From CAIMMJ01 sp037131955 (lineage in GTDB: Bacteria > Bacteroidota > Bacteroidia > UBA4408), in contig JBAXQC010000033.1 of NCBI GenBank assembly GCA_037131955.1, positions 1 through 30,201 on the forward strand: a DNA stretch of 30,201 bases, read 5' to 3'. Positions 1 to 8,597 of this stretch are shown piece by piece; positions within the stretch are counted from its first letter, which is position 1, and the number at the start of each line of letters is the position of its first letter. Made by a program: the position numbers and the translations under genes. Under the pieces are notes generated by a model. That model did no database searches. It was not told the DNA's origin and was given only the letters and a program-made list of their open reading frames with translations.

Positions 1-1206
1 GAAATAGAAAAGGCGTTTAAACTTCAGCAAACAAATTTAAACTGGGTAGTAGCTAACAATATCAATCAAAGGTCATACTTCTCCAAAATACAGTTTAAAA
101 ATTCTCACATAGAAGTAATATCAGGTATCAGAAGATGCGGTAAAAGTACGCTGATTAAACAAATTATGCTTAAGTATAAAAAGGATTCCATCTTTTTTAA
201 TTTTGAAGACCCTAGAGTTCATGATTTTGATATAAGTGATTTTCAAAAATTAGATGAAGTAATAGGTCCTTTTGTTAAGGTGTATTTTTTTGACGAAATT
301 CAAAATGTTAAGTCTTGGGAAATATATATAAGGCAATTACACGATTTGGGAAAAAAAGTATATGTCACTGGTTCTAATTCTTCATTGCTCAGTAAAGAAT
401 TGGGCACTCGTCTTACAGGAAGACATTTACGGCATGAGCTCTTTCCTTTTTCATACTTGGAATATCTTGGATTTAAAAAATTAAAAAACTCTACAACTTC
501 CTACAATAGATTTCTAAATGAAGGCGGTTTTCCAGAATACTTAAAAAGTGGAAACATAGAAATATTACAGAACCTTTTAAAAGATGTAGTTCTTAGAGAT
601 ATAGCAATAAGACACGGAGTTAAAAACACAAAAACTCTTATGGACATTACCTTATTTCTTATATCAAATATAGGTAAAGAGTTTTCATTTAATAACATAA
701 GAAACGTGTTTAATGTAGGTTCTGTTACCTCTGTTTCTGAGTATTTATCTTGGCTAGAAGATGCTTATGTTTTGTTTTATCTTCCCAAGTTTAGTTGGTC
801 GGCAAAGAATAGTGCTGTTAATCCACGAAAGGTGTATGCAATTGATAACGGACTTGTTAATGCCAACACACTAAGTTTTAGCGAAGACAAAGGAAGGCTA
901 TTAGAGAATAGTGTATTTTTATTTTTACGGCAAAAGCAATATCAGTTGTATTATTTTAGAGAAAAAAAGGAATGTGATTTTGTGGTTTTTGATAAAGGGA
1001 AATTTAAAATGCTTATACAAGTTTGTGAGGAAGTTCACAATGAAAACATGGAAAGGGAAGTTAATGGATTGTTAGTAGCCATGGAGTTTTTTAAAACGAA
1101 AACCGGATATATCCTTACAAAAAACCAGAAGGATATTTTAAAGTATGGTAAAAATACAATTCACTTAATACCGGTTTTTGAATTTATTACTAATCCCAAA
1201 AACTAG
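1..1206 (+). CDS. AAA ATPase with DUF4143 domain, 5'-truncated by the window edge
   Basis: The reading frame is open from base 1, so the gene starts left of the window. The first ATG (166) lies after the P-loop and cannot be the start. Visible codons 1-55 contain the Walker A motif GIRRCGKST (about codons 43-51). Walker B is the hydrophobic run VYFFDEI around codon 95. A sensor-like TGSNSSLLS follows, and the C-terminal half matches the DUF4143 domain found behind this ATPase type (helix-turn-helix-like SYLEYL and SVSEYLSWLEDAYV, then a nuclease-fold-like region with KKECDFVV). Such proteins are usually near 380-400 residues, so only a few codons should be missing. Their function is not established; they are frequent, patchily distributed accessory genes in Bacteroidota and archaea. 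The stop codon overlaps the convergent recG stop. Confidence 0.88.
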   Translation, partial: EIEKAFKLQQTNLNWVVANNINQRSYFSKIQFKNSHIEVISGIRRCGKSTLIKQIMLKYKKDSIFFNFEDPRVHDFDISDFQKLDEVIGPFVKVYFFDEIQNVKSWEIYIRQLHDLGKKVYVTGSNSSLLSKELGTRLTGRHLRHELFPFSYLEYLGFKKLKNSTTSYNRFLNEGGFPEYLKSGNIEILQNLLKDVVLRDIAIRHGVKNTKTLMDITLFLISNIGKEFSFNNIRNVFNVGSVTSVSEYLSWLEDAYVLFYLPKFSWSAKNSAVNPRKVYAIDNGLVNANTLSFSEDKGRLLENSVFLFLRQKQYQLYYFREKKECDFVVFDKGKFKMLIQVCEEVHNENMEREVNGLLVAMEFFKTKTGYILTKNQKDILKYGKNTIHLIPVFEFITNPKN

Positions 1207-3308
1207 CTAATCTTGCTCCAAACAGATTTTCCTTGAATATTTTTTGTTAATTGAACTTGAATGGGAATGTGCTGTGGTAAATACAATTGCGGATCTTCTT
1301 CCAATATAAGATTGGCTTCATCTCGTGCAAGCATCACAATTTGACCATCTTTTGCTAAGTCGGAAATTTTTAAGTCTACAACTCCACTTTGCCTTGTACC
1401 TGCTATATCTCCAGGGCCACGAAGTTTCATATCTACGTCGGCAATTTCAAAACCATCGTTGGTTCTAACCATGGTTTCAATTCTTTTTTTTCCTTCTTCG
1501 CTAAGTTTAAAACCTGTTAATAAAATACAGTACGATTGTTCTGCACCTCTGCCAACTCTTCCTCTTAATTGATGCAGTTGTGAAAGTCCAAATCTCTCGG
1601 CGCTTTCGATTATCATTACACTTGCATTGGGAACATTTACACCTACTTCTATAACAGTTGTTGCAACAAGAATCTGCGATTTGCCCGATGCAAATTGTTG
1701 CATTTCAAAATCTTTGTCTTTGGGTTTCATTTTTCCATGAACAATACTCACTTGAAATTGCGGCCTTGGAAAAGCCCTTACAATACTTTCGTAACCGTCC
1801 ATTAAATCTTTGTAATCAGAATTTTCTGATTCTTGAATTAATGGATACACAATATAAACTTGTCTACCTAATCTAATTTGTTCAGCCATAAATCCAAAAA
1901 CCTGCAAACGGGATGAGTCGTAACGATGAGAGGTTAAAATTGGTTTTCTGCCTTTGGGAAGTTCGTCAATGATAGAAGTGTCTAAATCGCCATAAAATGT
2001 CATTGCTAACGTACGGGGTATTGGCGTTGCAGTCATTACTAATATATGTGGATGAAGAATATTTTTTTTCCATAACTTACTTCTTTGTTCCACACCAAAG
2101 CGGTGTTGTTCGTCAATTACTACTAAACCTAAATTTTTAAAAACAACTTTTTCTTCAATTAATGCATGTGTTCCAATTATGATATCAAGATTACCGTTAG
2201 CTAAACTTTCAAATATTCTTTTTCTTTCGCTTTGCTTGGTACTGCCTGTAAGTAACTCTATACTTACATTCATGTTTTTTAATATCTCTTTAAATGTTTG
2301 AAAGTGCTGTTGTGCCAAAATTTCTGTTGGTGCCATCAAGCAACTTTGAAAATTATTGTCTTTTGCAATTAACATGCACATTAGTGCTACTAATGTTTTT
2401 CCGCTTCCCACGTCACCTTGCAAAAGTCTATTCATTTGCTTACCACTTCCCATATCAAATCTAATTTCTTTTATTACTCTTTTTTGGGCATTAGTAAGCT
2501 CAAATGGAAGATGATTGTTGTAGAACTCATTAAAACAGTTTCCTACAATAGAAAATGAAAATCCTTGTGTGTTTATTTTTCTAAATAATTTAGATTGAAG
2601 TATTTTAAGTTGAATAAAAAATAGTTCTTCAAATTTTAATCGGAATTCTGCTTTTTGTTTTTGTTCAATTGTTTGCGGAAAATGAATAAATTGATAAGCT
2701 TCTTTTAATGGAATAAACCTATGTTTTTGAATTAGTGTTTGAGGGAATGTATCATCAACACTAAATTGTGTGTGTTCTAATAAATTTTTTATTGCTTTTG
2801 AAATTCCTTTGCTATCTAGTCCTTTCAGTTTCATTTTTTCGGAACTGTTGTACATTGGATCAAATTTAGACAATTGAACTTGCACATTTACATTTATAGG
2901 TTCTAGTTCCGGGTGTGAAATTTGAATACTTTTATTAAATACACTTGGCCTGCCAAAAACAATAATTTGTTCGTGTAATTTTATGCTAGAGGCAATCCAT
3001 TTAATTCCTTTAAACCACACAAGTTCTAATGTTCCTGTTTCATCTTTTAACGTGGCAACCATCCTCTTTCCACGTTCTTTGCCAAGCATTTCAACAGAAA
3101 TAATTGACCCTTTTATTTGAACAAAATTTTCGTCCCCTTGAATTTCAGCAATCGTATGAAATTTTGTTTTGTCGATATACCTGTATGGAAAATATGTGAG
3201 TAAATCTCCAAAAGTAAATACTTGGATTTCTTTTTTTAAGGTGTCAGCTTTTTGCGGACCAACACCTTTTAAGTATTCTATTGGAGTATCTAAAAAAATT
3301 GTACTCAA
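1203..3308 (-). CDS. recG: ATP-dependent DNA helicase RecG
   Basis: RecG remodels stalled replication forks and branch-migrates Holliday junctions in the cytoplasm. The 701 residues match the family length. An N-terminal wedge/OB-fold region (about 1-240) includes the helix-hairpin-like YLKGVGPQKA. The superfamily 2 motor follows: Walker A GDVGSGKT (298-305), DEQH box (399-402), MTATPIPRTLAMT, and the C-terminal block with VIEVGVNVPNA and QLRGRVGRG that is diagnostic for RecG. The chosen start is TTG at 3308, two bases after the gmk stop; ATT at 3311 is the only other upstream option. The first in-frame ATG is near residue 74 and would remove part of the wedge domain. It is likely translated from the gmk transcript. 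Confidence 0.97.
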   Translation of the reverse strand: MSTIFLDTPIEYLKGVGPQKADTLKKEIQVFTFGDLLTYFPYRYIDKTKFHTIAEIQGDENFVQIKGSIISVEMLGKERGKRMVATLKDETGTLELVWFKGIKWIASSIKLHEQIIVFGRPSVFNKSIQISHPELEPINVNVQVQLSKFDPMYNSSEKMKLKGLDSKGISKAIKNLLEHTQFSVDDTFPQTLIQKHRFIPLKEAYQFIHFPQTIEQKQKAEFRLKFEELFFIQLKILQSKLFRKINTQGFSFSIVGNCFNEFYNNHLPFELTNAQKRVIKEIRFDMGSGKQMNRLLQGDVGSGKTLVALMCMLIAKDNNFQSCLMAPTEILAQQHFQTFKEILKNMNVSIELLTGSTKQSERKRIFESLANGNLDIIIGTHALIEEKVVFKNLGLVVIDEQHRFGVEQRSKLWKKNILHPHILVMTATPIPRTLAMTFYGDLDTSIIDELPKGRKPILTSHRYDSSRLQVFGFMAEQIRLGRQVYIVYPLIQESENSDYKDLMDGYESIVRAFPRPQFQVSIVHGKMKPKDKDFEMQQFASGKSQILVATTVIEVGVNVPNASVMIIESAERFGLSQLHQLRGRVGRGAEQSYCILLTGFKLSEEGKKRIETMVRTNDGFEIADVDMKLRGPGDIAGTRQSGVVDLKISDLAKDGQIVMLARDEANLILEEDPQLYLPQHIPIQVQLTKNIQGKSVWSKIS

Positions 3309-3310
3309 AA

Positions 3311-3874
3311 TTACTTTGCTAAAAAATCTCTAACTAATTTTTCAGCTTCTGGCAATGAGTGCTCAAGGTCAACGTTTATCAGTGCCACGTCAAATTCTTT
3401 TTCAAAAGCCATTTCATGTTTTGCTTTTTGAATTCTTATTGCAATTTTTTCACTGCTTTCTGTTTGCCTAGATTTTAATCTTCTTTCTAACTCTTCAACA
3501 GAAGGTGCTTTTACAAAAACAGATAATGCTTTTTCGGCAAAAAGTTTTTTTAAGTTTAATCCACCCACAACATCCACATCAAAAATTACAGTTTTATTCA
3601 TTGCCCAAATCCGCTCTATTTCGGATTTTAATGTACCATAAAAATTATCCTTATAAACTTCTTCGTACTCTAAAAACAATCCGTTTTCTATAGCACTTTT
3701 AAATCCTTCAACCCCCAAAAAGTAATAATCTTTTCCGTCTAGCTCAATAGCTCTTTTTTGACGACTACATGCAGAAACAGAAAAACACAGTTCTGGAAAA
3801 ACTTTAAGTAAATGATGCACTATTGTAGTTTTTCCTGCCCCTGATGGGGCCGAAAAGATGATTGCTTTTTTCAT
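3311..3874 (-). CDS. gmk: Guanylate kinase
   Basis: Phosphorylates GMP to GDP with ATP, an essential step of guanine nucleotide supply. The 187-residue length is normal. The P-loop SAPSGAGKTT lies at residues 8-17. The GMP-binding region contains SACSRQKRAIELDGKDYYF and the EYEEVYKDNFYGT stretch that contacts the guanine base. The RLKSRQTES lid and a C-terminal acidic Asp/Glu helix follow. It sits directly before recG (2-bp gap) and after the YicC gene (66-bp gap), a gene order common in Bacteroidota. A candidate promoter begins only a few bases before the ATG, so gmk-recG may also be transcribed separately from the upstream genes. Confidence 0.98.
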   Translation of the reverse strand: MKKAIIFSAPSGAGKTTIVHHLLKVFPELCFSVSACSRQKRAIELDGKDYYFLGVEGFKSAIENGLFLEYEEVYKDNFYGTLKSEIERIWAMNKTVIFDVDVVGGLNLKKLFAEKALSVFVKAPSVEELERRLKSRQTESSEKIAIRIQKAKHEMAFEKEFDVALINVDLEHSLPEAEKLVRDFLAK

Positions 3875-3879
3875 TACGG

Positions 3880-3908
3880 CAAAATTAATTATTCGTATTT
3901 AATATCAA
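3880..3908 (-). promoter_or_regulatory. Candidate gmk-recG promoter (TTG N18 TAATTTTG)
   Basis: On the minus strand TAATTTTG (3887-3880) matches the Bacteroidota -7 consensus TAnnTTTG exactly. A TTG at 3908-3906 lies 18 bp upstream, within the accepted -33 spacing. The box ends 5 bp before the gmk ATG, so the transcript would be nearly leaderless. AT-rich DNA produces such matches by chance, which limits confidence. Confidence 0.35.
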
Positions 3909-3940
3909 GATAATTAGAGTTAACAATTCTAAAAGTTAAT

Positions 3941-4813
3941 TTATAAAATGTTATTGAGTTGTTCTTTTATTTTTTCTAATTCATCTTTCATTAAAACCAC
4001 AATTTTTTGAATTGGTGCATTATTGGCTTTTGACCCTATGGTATTAATTTCTCTGCCAATTTCCTGAGATATAAAGGCCAGCTTTCTGCCTGTTGAGGCC
4101 TCCTTTATATTTTCGAGAAAAAAGTTACAATGTGTTTTTAGTCTAGTTTTTTCTTCGGTAATGTCTAATTTCTCTATGTAATAAATTAATTCTTGTTCAA
4201 ATCTATTTTCATCAATTTTTTCTGCGCCAATAATTTCTGAAAGATTATTTTTAATTCTATTTTTTATATTAGTTGTTCTTTCTGCATCTAGGCTTTCTAT
4301 TTGCCTTAAAAGGTCAAGAATTAAATTTATTCTTTCCTCAATTTCATTTTCTAAAGTTTTTCCTTCGGTTAATCTAAAATCATCTATTTCATGTATAGCT
4401 TTTTGTAAGAGTTGTTCTAAAAAATTCCATTCCTCTTCTTCTAAAACTATTTTATCGTTTTTTAGAATATCTGGCATCTTTAAAATTAATGGCAATAAAT
4501 TGTTGCTGCTTTCACTTATTTCATGACTCAAAAATTTTAGTTCTTGATGATATGCCATGAACAAATCTCTGTTAACCAAACTTTGCTTAGAGTCTGTGCT
4601 TTCTTCGTTATAAATAGTTAATTCTACTTTACCTCTTTCTAGTTTTTTGGAAAGTAAATTTCTAATTTCAATTTCTTTTTCTCTGTAGGCAGGAGAAATT
4701 CTGCAAAATAAATCTAAGCCTTTGCTGTTTAACGATTTTATTTCTATTGTTATTTTTTTATCCTTAAAAGCTTCTACAGATCTTCCAAAGCCAGTCATTG
4801 ATTTTAGTGCCAT
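3941..4813 (-). CDS. YicC/YloC-family endoribonuclease
   Basis: YicC-type proteins are stress-linked endoribonucleases; the E. coli and B. subtilis homologues cleave RNA, and loss affects stationary phase. The 290-residue protein begins with the family signature MALKSMTGFGRS. An ITIEIKSLNSKGLDLFCRIS segment and a helical, charged middle follow. It ends with the conserved block KLAFISQEIGREINTIGSKANN and then VLMKDELEKIKEQLNNI. Length and both signatures are standard. The gene starts one base before the stop of the amylase gene, so both are surely on one transcript. Its pairing with gmk is widely conserved in Bacteroidota. Confidence 0.95.
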   Translation of the reverse strand: MALKSMTGFGRSVEAFKDKKITIEIKSLNSKGLDLFCRISPAYREKEIEIRNLLSKKLERGKVELTIYNEESTDSKQSLVNRDLFMAYHQELKFLSHEISESSNNLLPLILKMPDILKNDKIVLEEEEWNFLEQLLQKAIHEIDDFRLTEGKTLENEIEERINLILDLLRQIESLDAERTTNIKNRIKNNLSEIIGAEKIDENRFEQELIYYIEKLDITEEKTRLKTHCNFFLENIKEASTGRKLAFISQEIGREINTIGSKANNAPIQKIVVLMKDELEKIKEQLNNIL

Positions 4814-4814
4814 A

Positions 4815-6656
4815 TTATTCTATTTCCAATATATAAATTTTCTTTGGTTCTAAGTTCCACTCGCCTGCAAGGTTAAAATTGCTTTGTGTGGTTATTTCTT
4901 TTGAAGTTTTTACACTCCCAAAAATTTCAACATACCTTGATGAATCAATTTTTTTATTTTCTTTGGAGGGATTCATAATTACCAAAACTTTTTTGTTTTC
5001 AAAAACTCTTGCGTAAACATACACACCTTTTTCTGGAATAAATTGCACCAATTTACCTTTTGTGATAGCTAAGGAATTTTTTCTATAATTAGCTAAGTTG
5101 GAAACATAGGTAAAAGTTTCATTTTCTAGGGCACTTCTTCCTTCTCTTGTAAATTTATTTTGCTTATCGTTTGCCCAACCGCCCGGAAAGTCTTCTCTAA
5201 CCTTTCCATCAGGATTTGCATAATTTTTCATTAAAATTTCTGTGCCATAATACATAATCGGAATGCCTCTTGTTGTTAGTAAAAAGCCCAATGCCATTTT
5301 TAACAAATCTACATCTTCATTGAGCATAGAAAAAATTCTACTTATATCATGATTGTCTAAAAAGATGGCGTTGGCAGAAGCATTAGGATACAAATAATCT
5401 TGAGCCAACACATAATATAATCGTGAAACACCTTCCGTCCATCCAAAATCTTTTGTTAATGCATCAATAAGTGCAAAATTCAGCATAAAATCAGTGATTC
5501 CAGGTGGATTCTCTATTCCTTGATCTTTAGCTTTTTGTGCAAAATAACTTTGAATTGGAACACTGTGGTCCCAAATTTCGCCATAAACACCAATCTGGGG
5601 ATATTCATTGTAAACAGCTTTTAACCATTCTATCATAAAATCTGCATCAGGATAAGCATACGTATCTATTCTAAATCCATCTAGTGCTGCATTTTCTACC
5701 CACCAAATGCAATTTTGAATAAAATACTTTTTTAGATAACTATCTTTTTGATTTAAATCTGGCATGTGTTTGTCAAACCAAGCATCCGAAAATACTTTCT
5801 TATCTGCCTCGGCAGCATGATAATCCATTGTGGTTGCAGCACGGTAACTTGTTCTTGTAAAAGAGTCCCATTTGTGCACCCAATTTTCAAAAGGTAAGTC
5901 CTTTATTATGTAATGCATATTTCCGCAATGATTAGGAATTATATCCATTATTAATTTTAAGTTGTTTTGATGCAGTGCTTGTGATAATTTTATGTAATCA
6001 TCGTTACTCCCAAAACGTGGATCAATTTTGTAATGATTTGTAATTGCATAGCCATGGTAGGATTCTTTTGGTTGGTTGTTTTCTTGAACAGGATTCAACC
6101 AAAGAGCAGTAGCTCCTGTGCTTTTTATATAATCTATTTTATTTATTACTCCTTGTAAATCGCCACCATGCCTTAAAAACATGGAATCTCTGTTTAAGGA
6201 AGTTTGTTCCATGCCGTTTACAACATCATTACTTGTATTTCCATTTGAAAATCTATCAGGAAAAACTAAATAAATAAAATCAGACTGATTAACTCCTTTA
6301 GGTTGTTGATTTTTATTTCTAGCTTTTAGCTCATAATTAAATTTTATTTTTTTTTGAGTTGCTGTATTTGTAAGTTCAAAATTATAGTTGCCAGCTAAAC
6401 AATTTTTAGGAATAACTAAATCTACAAACAAATAATTTCTACTGTCGCCACCTTTAGTTTTTGTAATTTTTAAATTTTTTGAATCTGTTGTAATTAAAGA
6501 AGAACTGATTTCATTTGCGTGTATCATCAATTGTAATGTGGTATCTTTCATGCCAATCCACCAAAACGGAGGGTCAACTAAAATTTCATTTTTTACTTGA
6601 GCACTCACTGAATTAATAACACAGCATAAAATAGCTATCAAAAATTTATGTTTCAT
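4815..6656 (-). CDS. Secreted GH13 alpha-amylase / neopullulanase (SusA-like)
   Basis: Predicted to hydrolyse alpha-1,4-glucans or cyclodextrin/pullulan-type oligosaccharides in the periplasm. A signal peptide covers about residues 1-20, ending in SVSA before Gln. Residues 21-115 resemble the immunoglobulin-like cyclomaltodextrinase N-domain (VDPPFWWIGMKDTTLQLMIH is the usual opening). The GH13 barrel shows the four conserved regions: DIIPNHCG, GFRIDTYAY with nucleophile Asp331, GEIWDH with acid/base Glu360, and FLDNHD with Asp437. A beta-sandwich C-domain closes the 613 residues. All catalytic residues are present. No SusC/SusD, regulator or other glycan gene is nearby; the gene instead heads a run of RNA and nucleotide genes (yicC, gmk, recG). 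Exact substrate cannot be read from sequence. Confidence 0.93.
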   Translation of the reverse strand: MKHKFLIAILCCVINSVSAQVKNEILVDPPFWWIGMKDTTLQLMIHANEISSSLITTDSKNLKITKTKGGDSRNYLFVDLVIPKNCLAGNYNFELTNTATQKKIKFNYELKARNKNQQPKGVNQSDFIYLVFPDRFSNGNTSNDVVNGMEQTSLNRDSMFLRHGGDLQGVINKIDYIKSTGATALWLNPVQENNQPKESYHGYAITNHYKIDPRFGSNDDYIKLSQALHQNNLKLIMDIIPNHCGNMHYIIKDLPFENWVHKWDSFTRTSYRAATTMDYHAAEADKKVFSDAWFDKHMPDLNQKDSYLKKYFIQNCIWWVENAALDGFRIDTYAYPDADFMIEWLKAVYNEYPQIGVYGEIWDHSVPIQSYFAQKAKDQGIENPPGITDFMLNFALIDALTKDFGWTEGVSRLYYVLAQDYLYPNASANAIFLDNHDISRIFSMLNEDVDLLKMALGFLLTTRGIPIMYYGTEILMKNYANPDGKVREDFPGGWANDKQNKFTREGRSALENETFTYVSNLANYRKNSLAITKGKLVQFIPEKGVYVYARVFENKKVLVIMNPSKENKKIDSSRYVEIFGSVKTSKEITTQSNFNLAGEWNLEPKKIYILEIE

Positions 6657-6692
6657 GAAAATAAGATGAAATATTTTTTTAAAAATAGAACA

Positions 6693-7091
6693 TTAATCTT
6701 GATTGAAAAAATCCAGAAACAAATTCCAATACTGTTTATTCCAACCGTCTTCAAAAGATTCTTTAAGTTCAAGTGGAAATCCTTCATGAATCATTTTCAC
6801 CGAGCACGATTTGTTATCTCCTTCAAAAATCAAAGTTAAGACAGAAAAGTCTGCGTTTCCCCATTTTTCTTCCTGTGCTTTCCAGGTTTGCTTTATTAAT
6901 TTATCTTGTATTAATTCTAAAAATTTCCCCGAAATATAACCATCGTAGGCACTCATTCTTCCTCCTTTTTTTGCATTAATTATTGCCTCGCTGTTTGTGA
7001 TTACAGAATGTAGATTTTCATCTAAATAAGCCATGTATATTTCAGATGTCGGAACTGAAAAGTTTATTGTTTGCTCAATTTTTGTTAACAT
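6693..7091 (-). CDS. SRPBCC / AHSA1-type START-like domain protein
   Basis: A 132-residue protein of the SRPBCC (START/Bet v1-like) fold, subgroup related to the C-domain of the Hsp90 co-chaperone Aha1. Hallmarks are the opening INFSVPTSEIYMAYLDENLH, the GGRMSAYDGYISGKFLEL strand pair that lines the hydrophobic pocket, the strand TWKAQEEKWGNADFSVLTLIF, and the final amphipathic helix with EDGWNKQYWN. Ligand and role of such stand-alone proteins are generally unknown. It lies 36 bp before the amylase gene on the same strand and could share its transcript. On the other side it is divergent from fumC. There is no signal peptide, so it is cytoplasmic. Confidence 0.85.
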   Translation of the reverse strand: MLTKIEQTINFSVPTSEIYMAYLDENLHSVITNSEAIINAKKGGRMSAYDGYISGKFLELIQDKLIKQTWKAQEEKWGNADFSVLTLIFEGDNKSCSVKMIHEGFPLELKESFEDGWNKQYWNLFLDFFNQD

Positions 7092-7146
7092 AACTTTATT
7101 TTTAGTTTATAAATATAATCGGAATAAAAATATTCGGTCTAAAATT

Positions 7147-7154
7147 TAACTTTG
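7147..7154 (+). promoter_or_regulatory. Candidate fumC -7 promoter box
   Basis: TAACTTTG is an exact match to the Bacteroidota -7 consensus TAnnTTTG, 14 bp before the fumC ATG. No convincing -33 TTG lies at the expected spacing. A small inverted repeat, GAATA-aaaa-TATTC (7122-7135), sits where the -33 box would be. Confidence 0.45.
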
Positions 7155-7168
7155 CAGAAAAAAAATCT

Positions 7169-8563
7169 ATGGATTATAGAATAGAAAAAGATACGATGGG
7201 TGAGGTAAAAGTTCCTGCCCATAAATACTGGGGTGCACAAACAGAGCGTTCTAGAAACAATTTTAAAATTGGGCCAGAAGCAAGTATGCCCAAAGAAATT
7301 ATTTATGCTTTTGCTTATTTAAAAAAGGCTGCTGCAATGGCAAATCATGAATTGGGGGTGTTGGCAGAAGATAAAATGAAATTAATTGGTCAAGTTTGTG
7401 ATGAGATTTTAGAAAAGAAATTAGACGATGAATTTCCATTGGTAATTTGGCAAACAGGATCAGGCACACAGTCAAATATGAATTTAAATGAAGTTATTGC
7501 CAATAGAGCACATGTTTTATTGGGTCATAAATTAGGTGAAGGAAACACTTTTATTCATCCCAACGACGATGTAAATAAATCGCAATCTTCAAACGATACA
7601 TACCCAACAGCCATGCATATTGCGGCATACAAGCAAGTAGTAGAAATTACTATTCCAGGCATGGAGATGTTGCAAAATATACTTCAAAAAAAATCGGATG
7701 AATATTCTTCTATTGTAAAAACCGGAAGAACACATTTTATGGATGCCACGCCACTTACACTTGGACAAGAATTTAGTGGCTATGTTCAACAAATTAAAAA
7801 TAGTACAAGAGCAATAAAAAATTCATTAGAGTCGGTAAAAGAATTAGCACTAGGTGGAACAGCAGTTGGAACAGGTTTAAACACTCCAAAAGGATATGAC
7901 GTTTTGGTAGCAAAAAAAATTGCAGATCTTACACAACTTCCATTTGTTACAGCCGAAAATAAATTTGAAGCACTTGCTGCACATGATGCAATGGTAGAAT
8001 TGAGCGGTTCTTTAAAGAGGGCTGCAGTTTCTTTGATGAAAATAGCCAATGATGTACGAATGTTATCTTCAGGCCCTCGTTGTGGCATCGGCGAACTTAT
8101 AATTCCAGACAATGAACCGGGTTCTTCCATTATGCCAGGAAAAGTAAATCCAACTCAACCAGAGGCTTTAACTATGGTTTGTGCACAGGTAATTGGCAAT
8201 GATGTGGCTGTAAGTTTTGGCGGTTCTATGGGACATTTTGAGCTAAATGTTTTTAAGCCTGTTATAGCAGCAAATGTTTTGCAAAGTGCCCGATTAATTG
8301 GCGACGCTTGCGTTTCTTTCACAGAAAAATGTGCCATAGGAATTGAACCCAACAAAGAAGTTATTCAACAACATCTAGAGAATTCTTTGATGTTGGTAAC
8401 AGCTTTAAACCCTTACATTGGCTACGAAAATGCTGCAAAAATTGCTAAGAAAGCTCACAAAGAAAATAAAACACTTAGGCAAGCGGCAATTGAACTAAAC
8501 CTATTAACAAATGAACAATTTGACGAGTGGGTAAGGCCAGAAAAAATGGTTGGAAGTTTATAA
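7169..8563 (+). CDS. fumC: Class II fumarate hydratase (fumarase C)
   Basis: Converts fumarate to L-malate in the TCA cycle as an iron-independent homotetramer. The 464 residues match FumC length. The N-terminus has the GEVKVPAHKYWGAQTERS block. TGSGTQSNMNLNEV (about 96-109) and SSNDTYPTAMH (140-150) are substrate-site segments. GRTH with His189 is one catalytic element, and the fumarase/aspartase signature GSSIMPGKVNP lies at 318-328, carrying the catalytic serine loop. These residues separate it from class I Fe-S fumarases. Argininosuccinate lyase or aspartase share the fold, but the start and the signature details favour FumC. The channel-like gene follows 34 bp downstream on the same strand. 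Confidence 0.97.
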   Translation: MDYRIEKDTMGEVKVPAHKYWGAQTERSRNNFKIGPEASMPKEIIYAFAYLKKAAAMANHELGVLAEDKMKLIGQVCDEILEKKLDDEFPLVIWQTGSGTQSNMNLNEVIANRAHVLLGHKLGEGNTFIHPNDDVNKSQSSNDTYPTAMHIAAYKQVVEITIPGMEMLQNILQKKSDEYSSIVKTGRTHFMDATPLTLGQEFSGYVQQIKNSTRAIKNSLESVKELALGGTAVGTGLNTPKGYDVLVAKKIADLTQLPFVTAENKFEALAAHDAMVELSGSLKRAAVSLMKIANDVRMLSSGPRCGIGELIIPDNEPGSSIMPGKVNPTQPEALTMVCAQVIGNDVAVSFGGSMGHFELNVFKPVIAANVLQSARLIGDACVSFTEKCAIGIEPNKEVIQQHLENSLMLVTALNPYIGYENAAKIAKKAHKENKTLRQAAIELNLLTNEQFDEWVRPEKMVGSL

Positions 8564-8597
8564 AATTCATTAGTTATATTAGTTTATACCGAATAAT

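Noticed and set aside
7786..8130. 114-codon open frame antisense to fumC
   Set aside because: It lies wholly inside a clear FumC coding region; its composition is what the opposite strand of that gene gives, and no family is recognisable.
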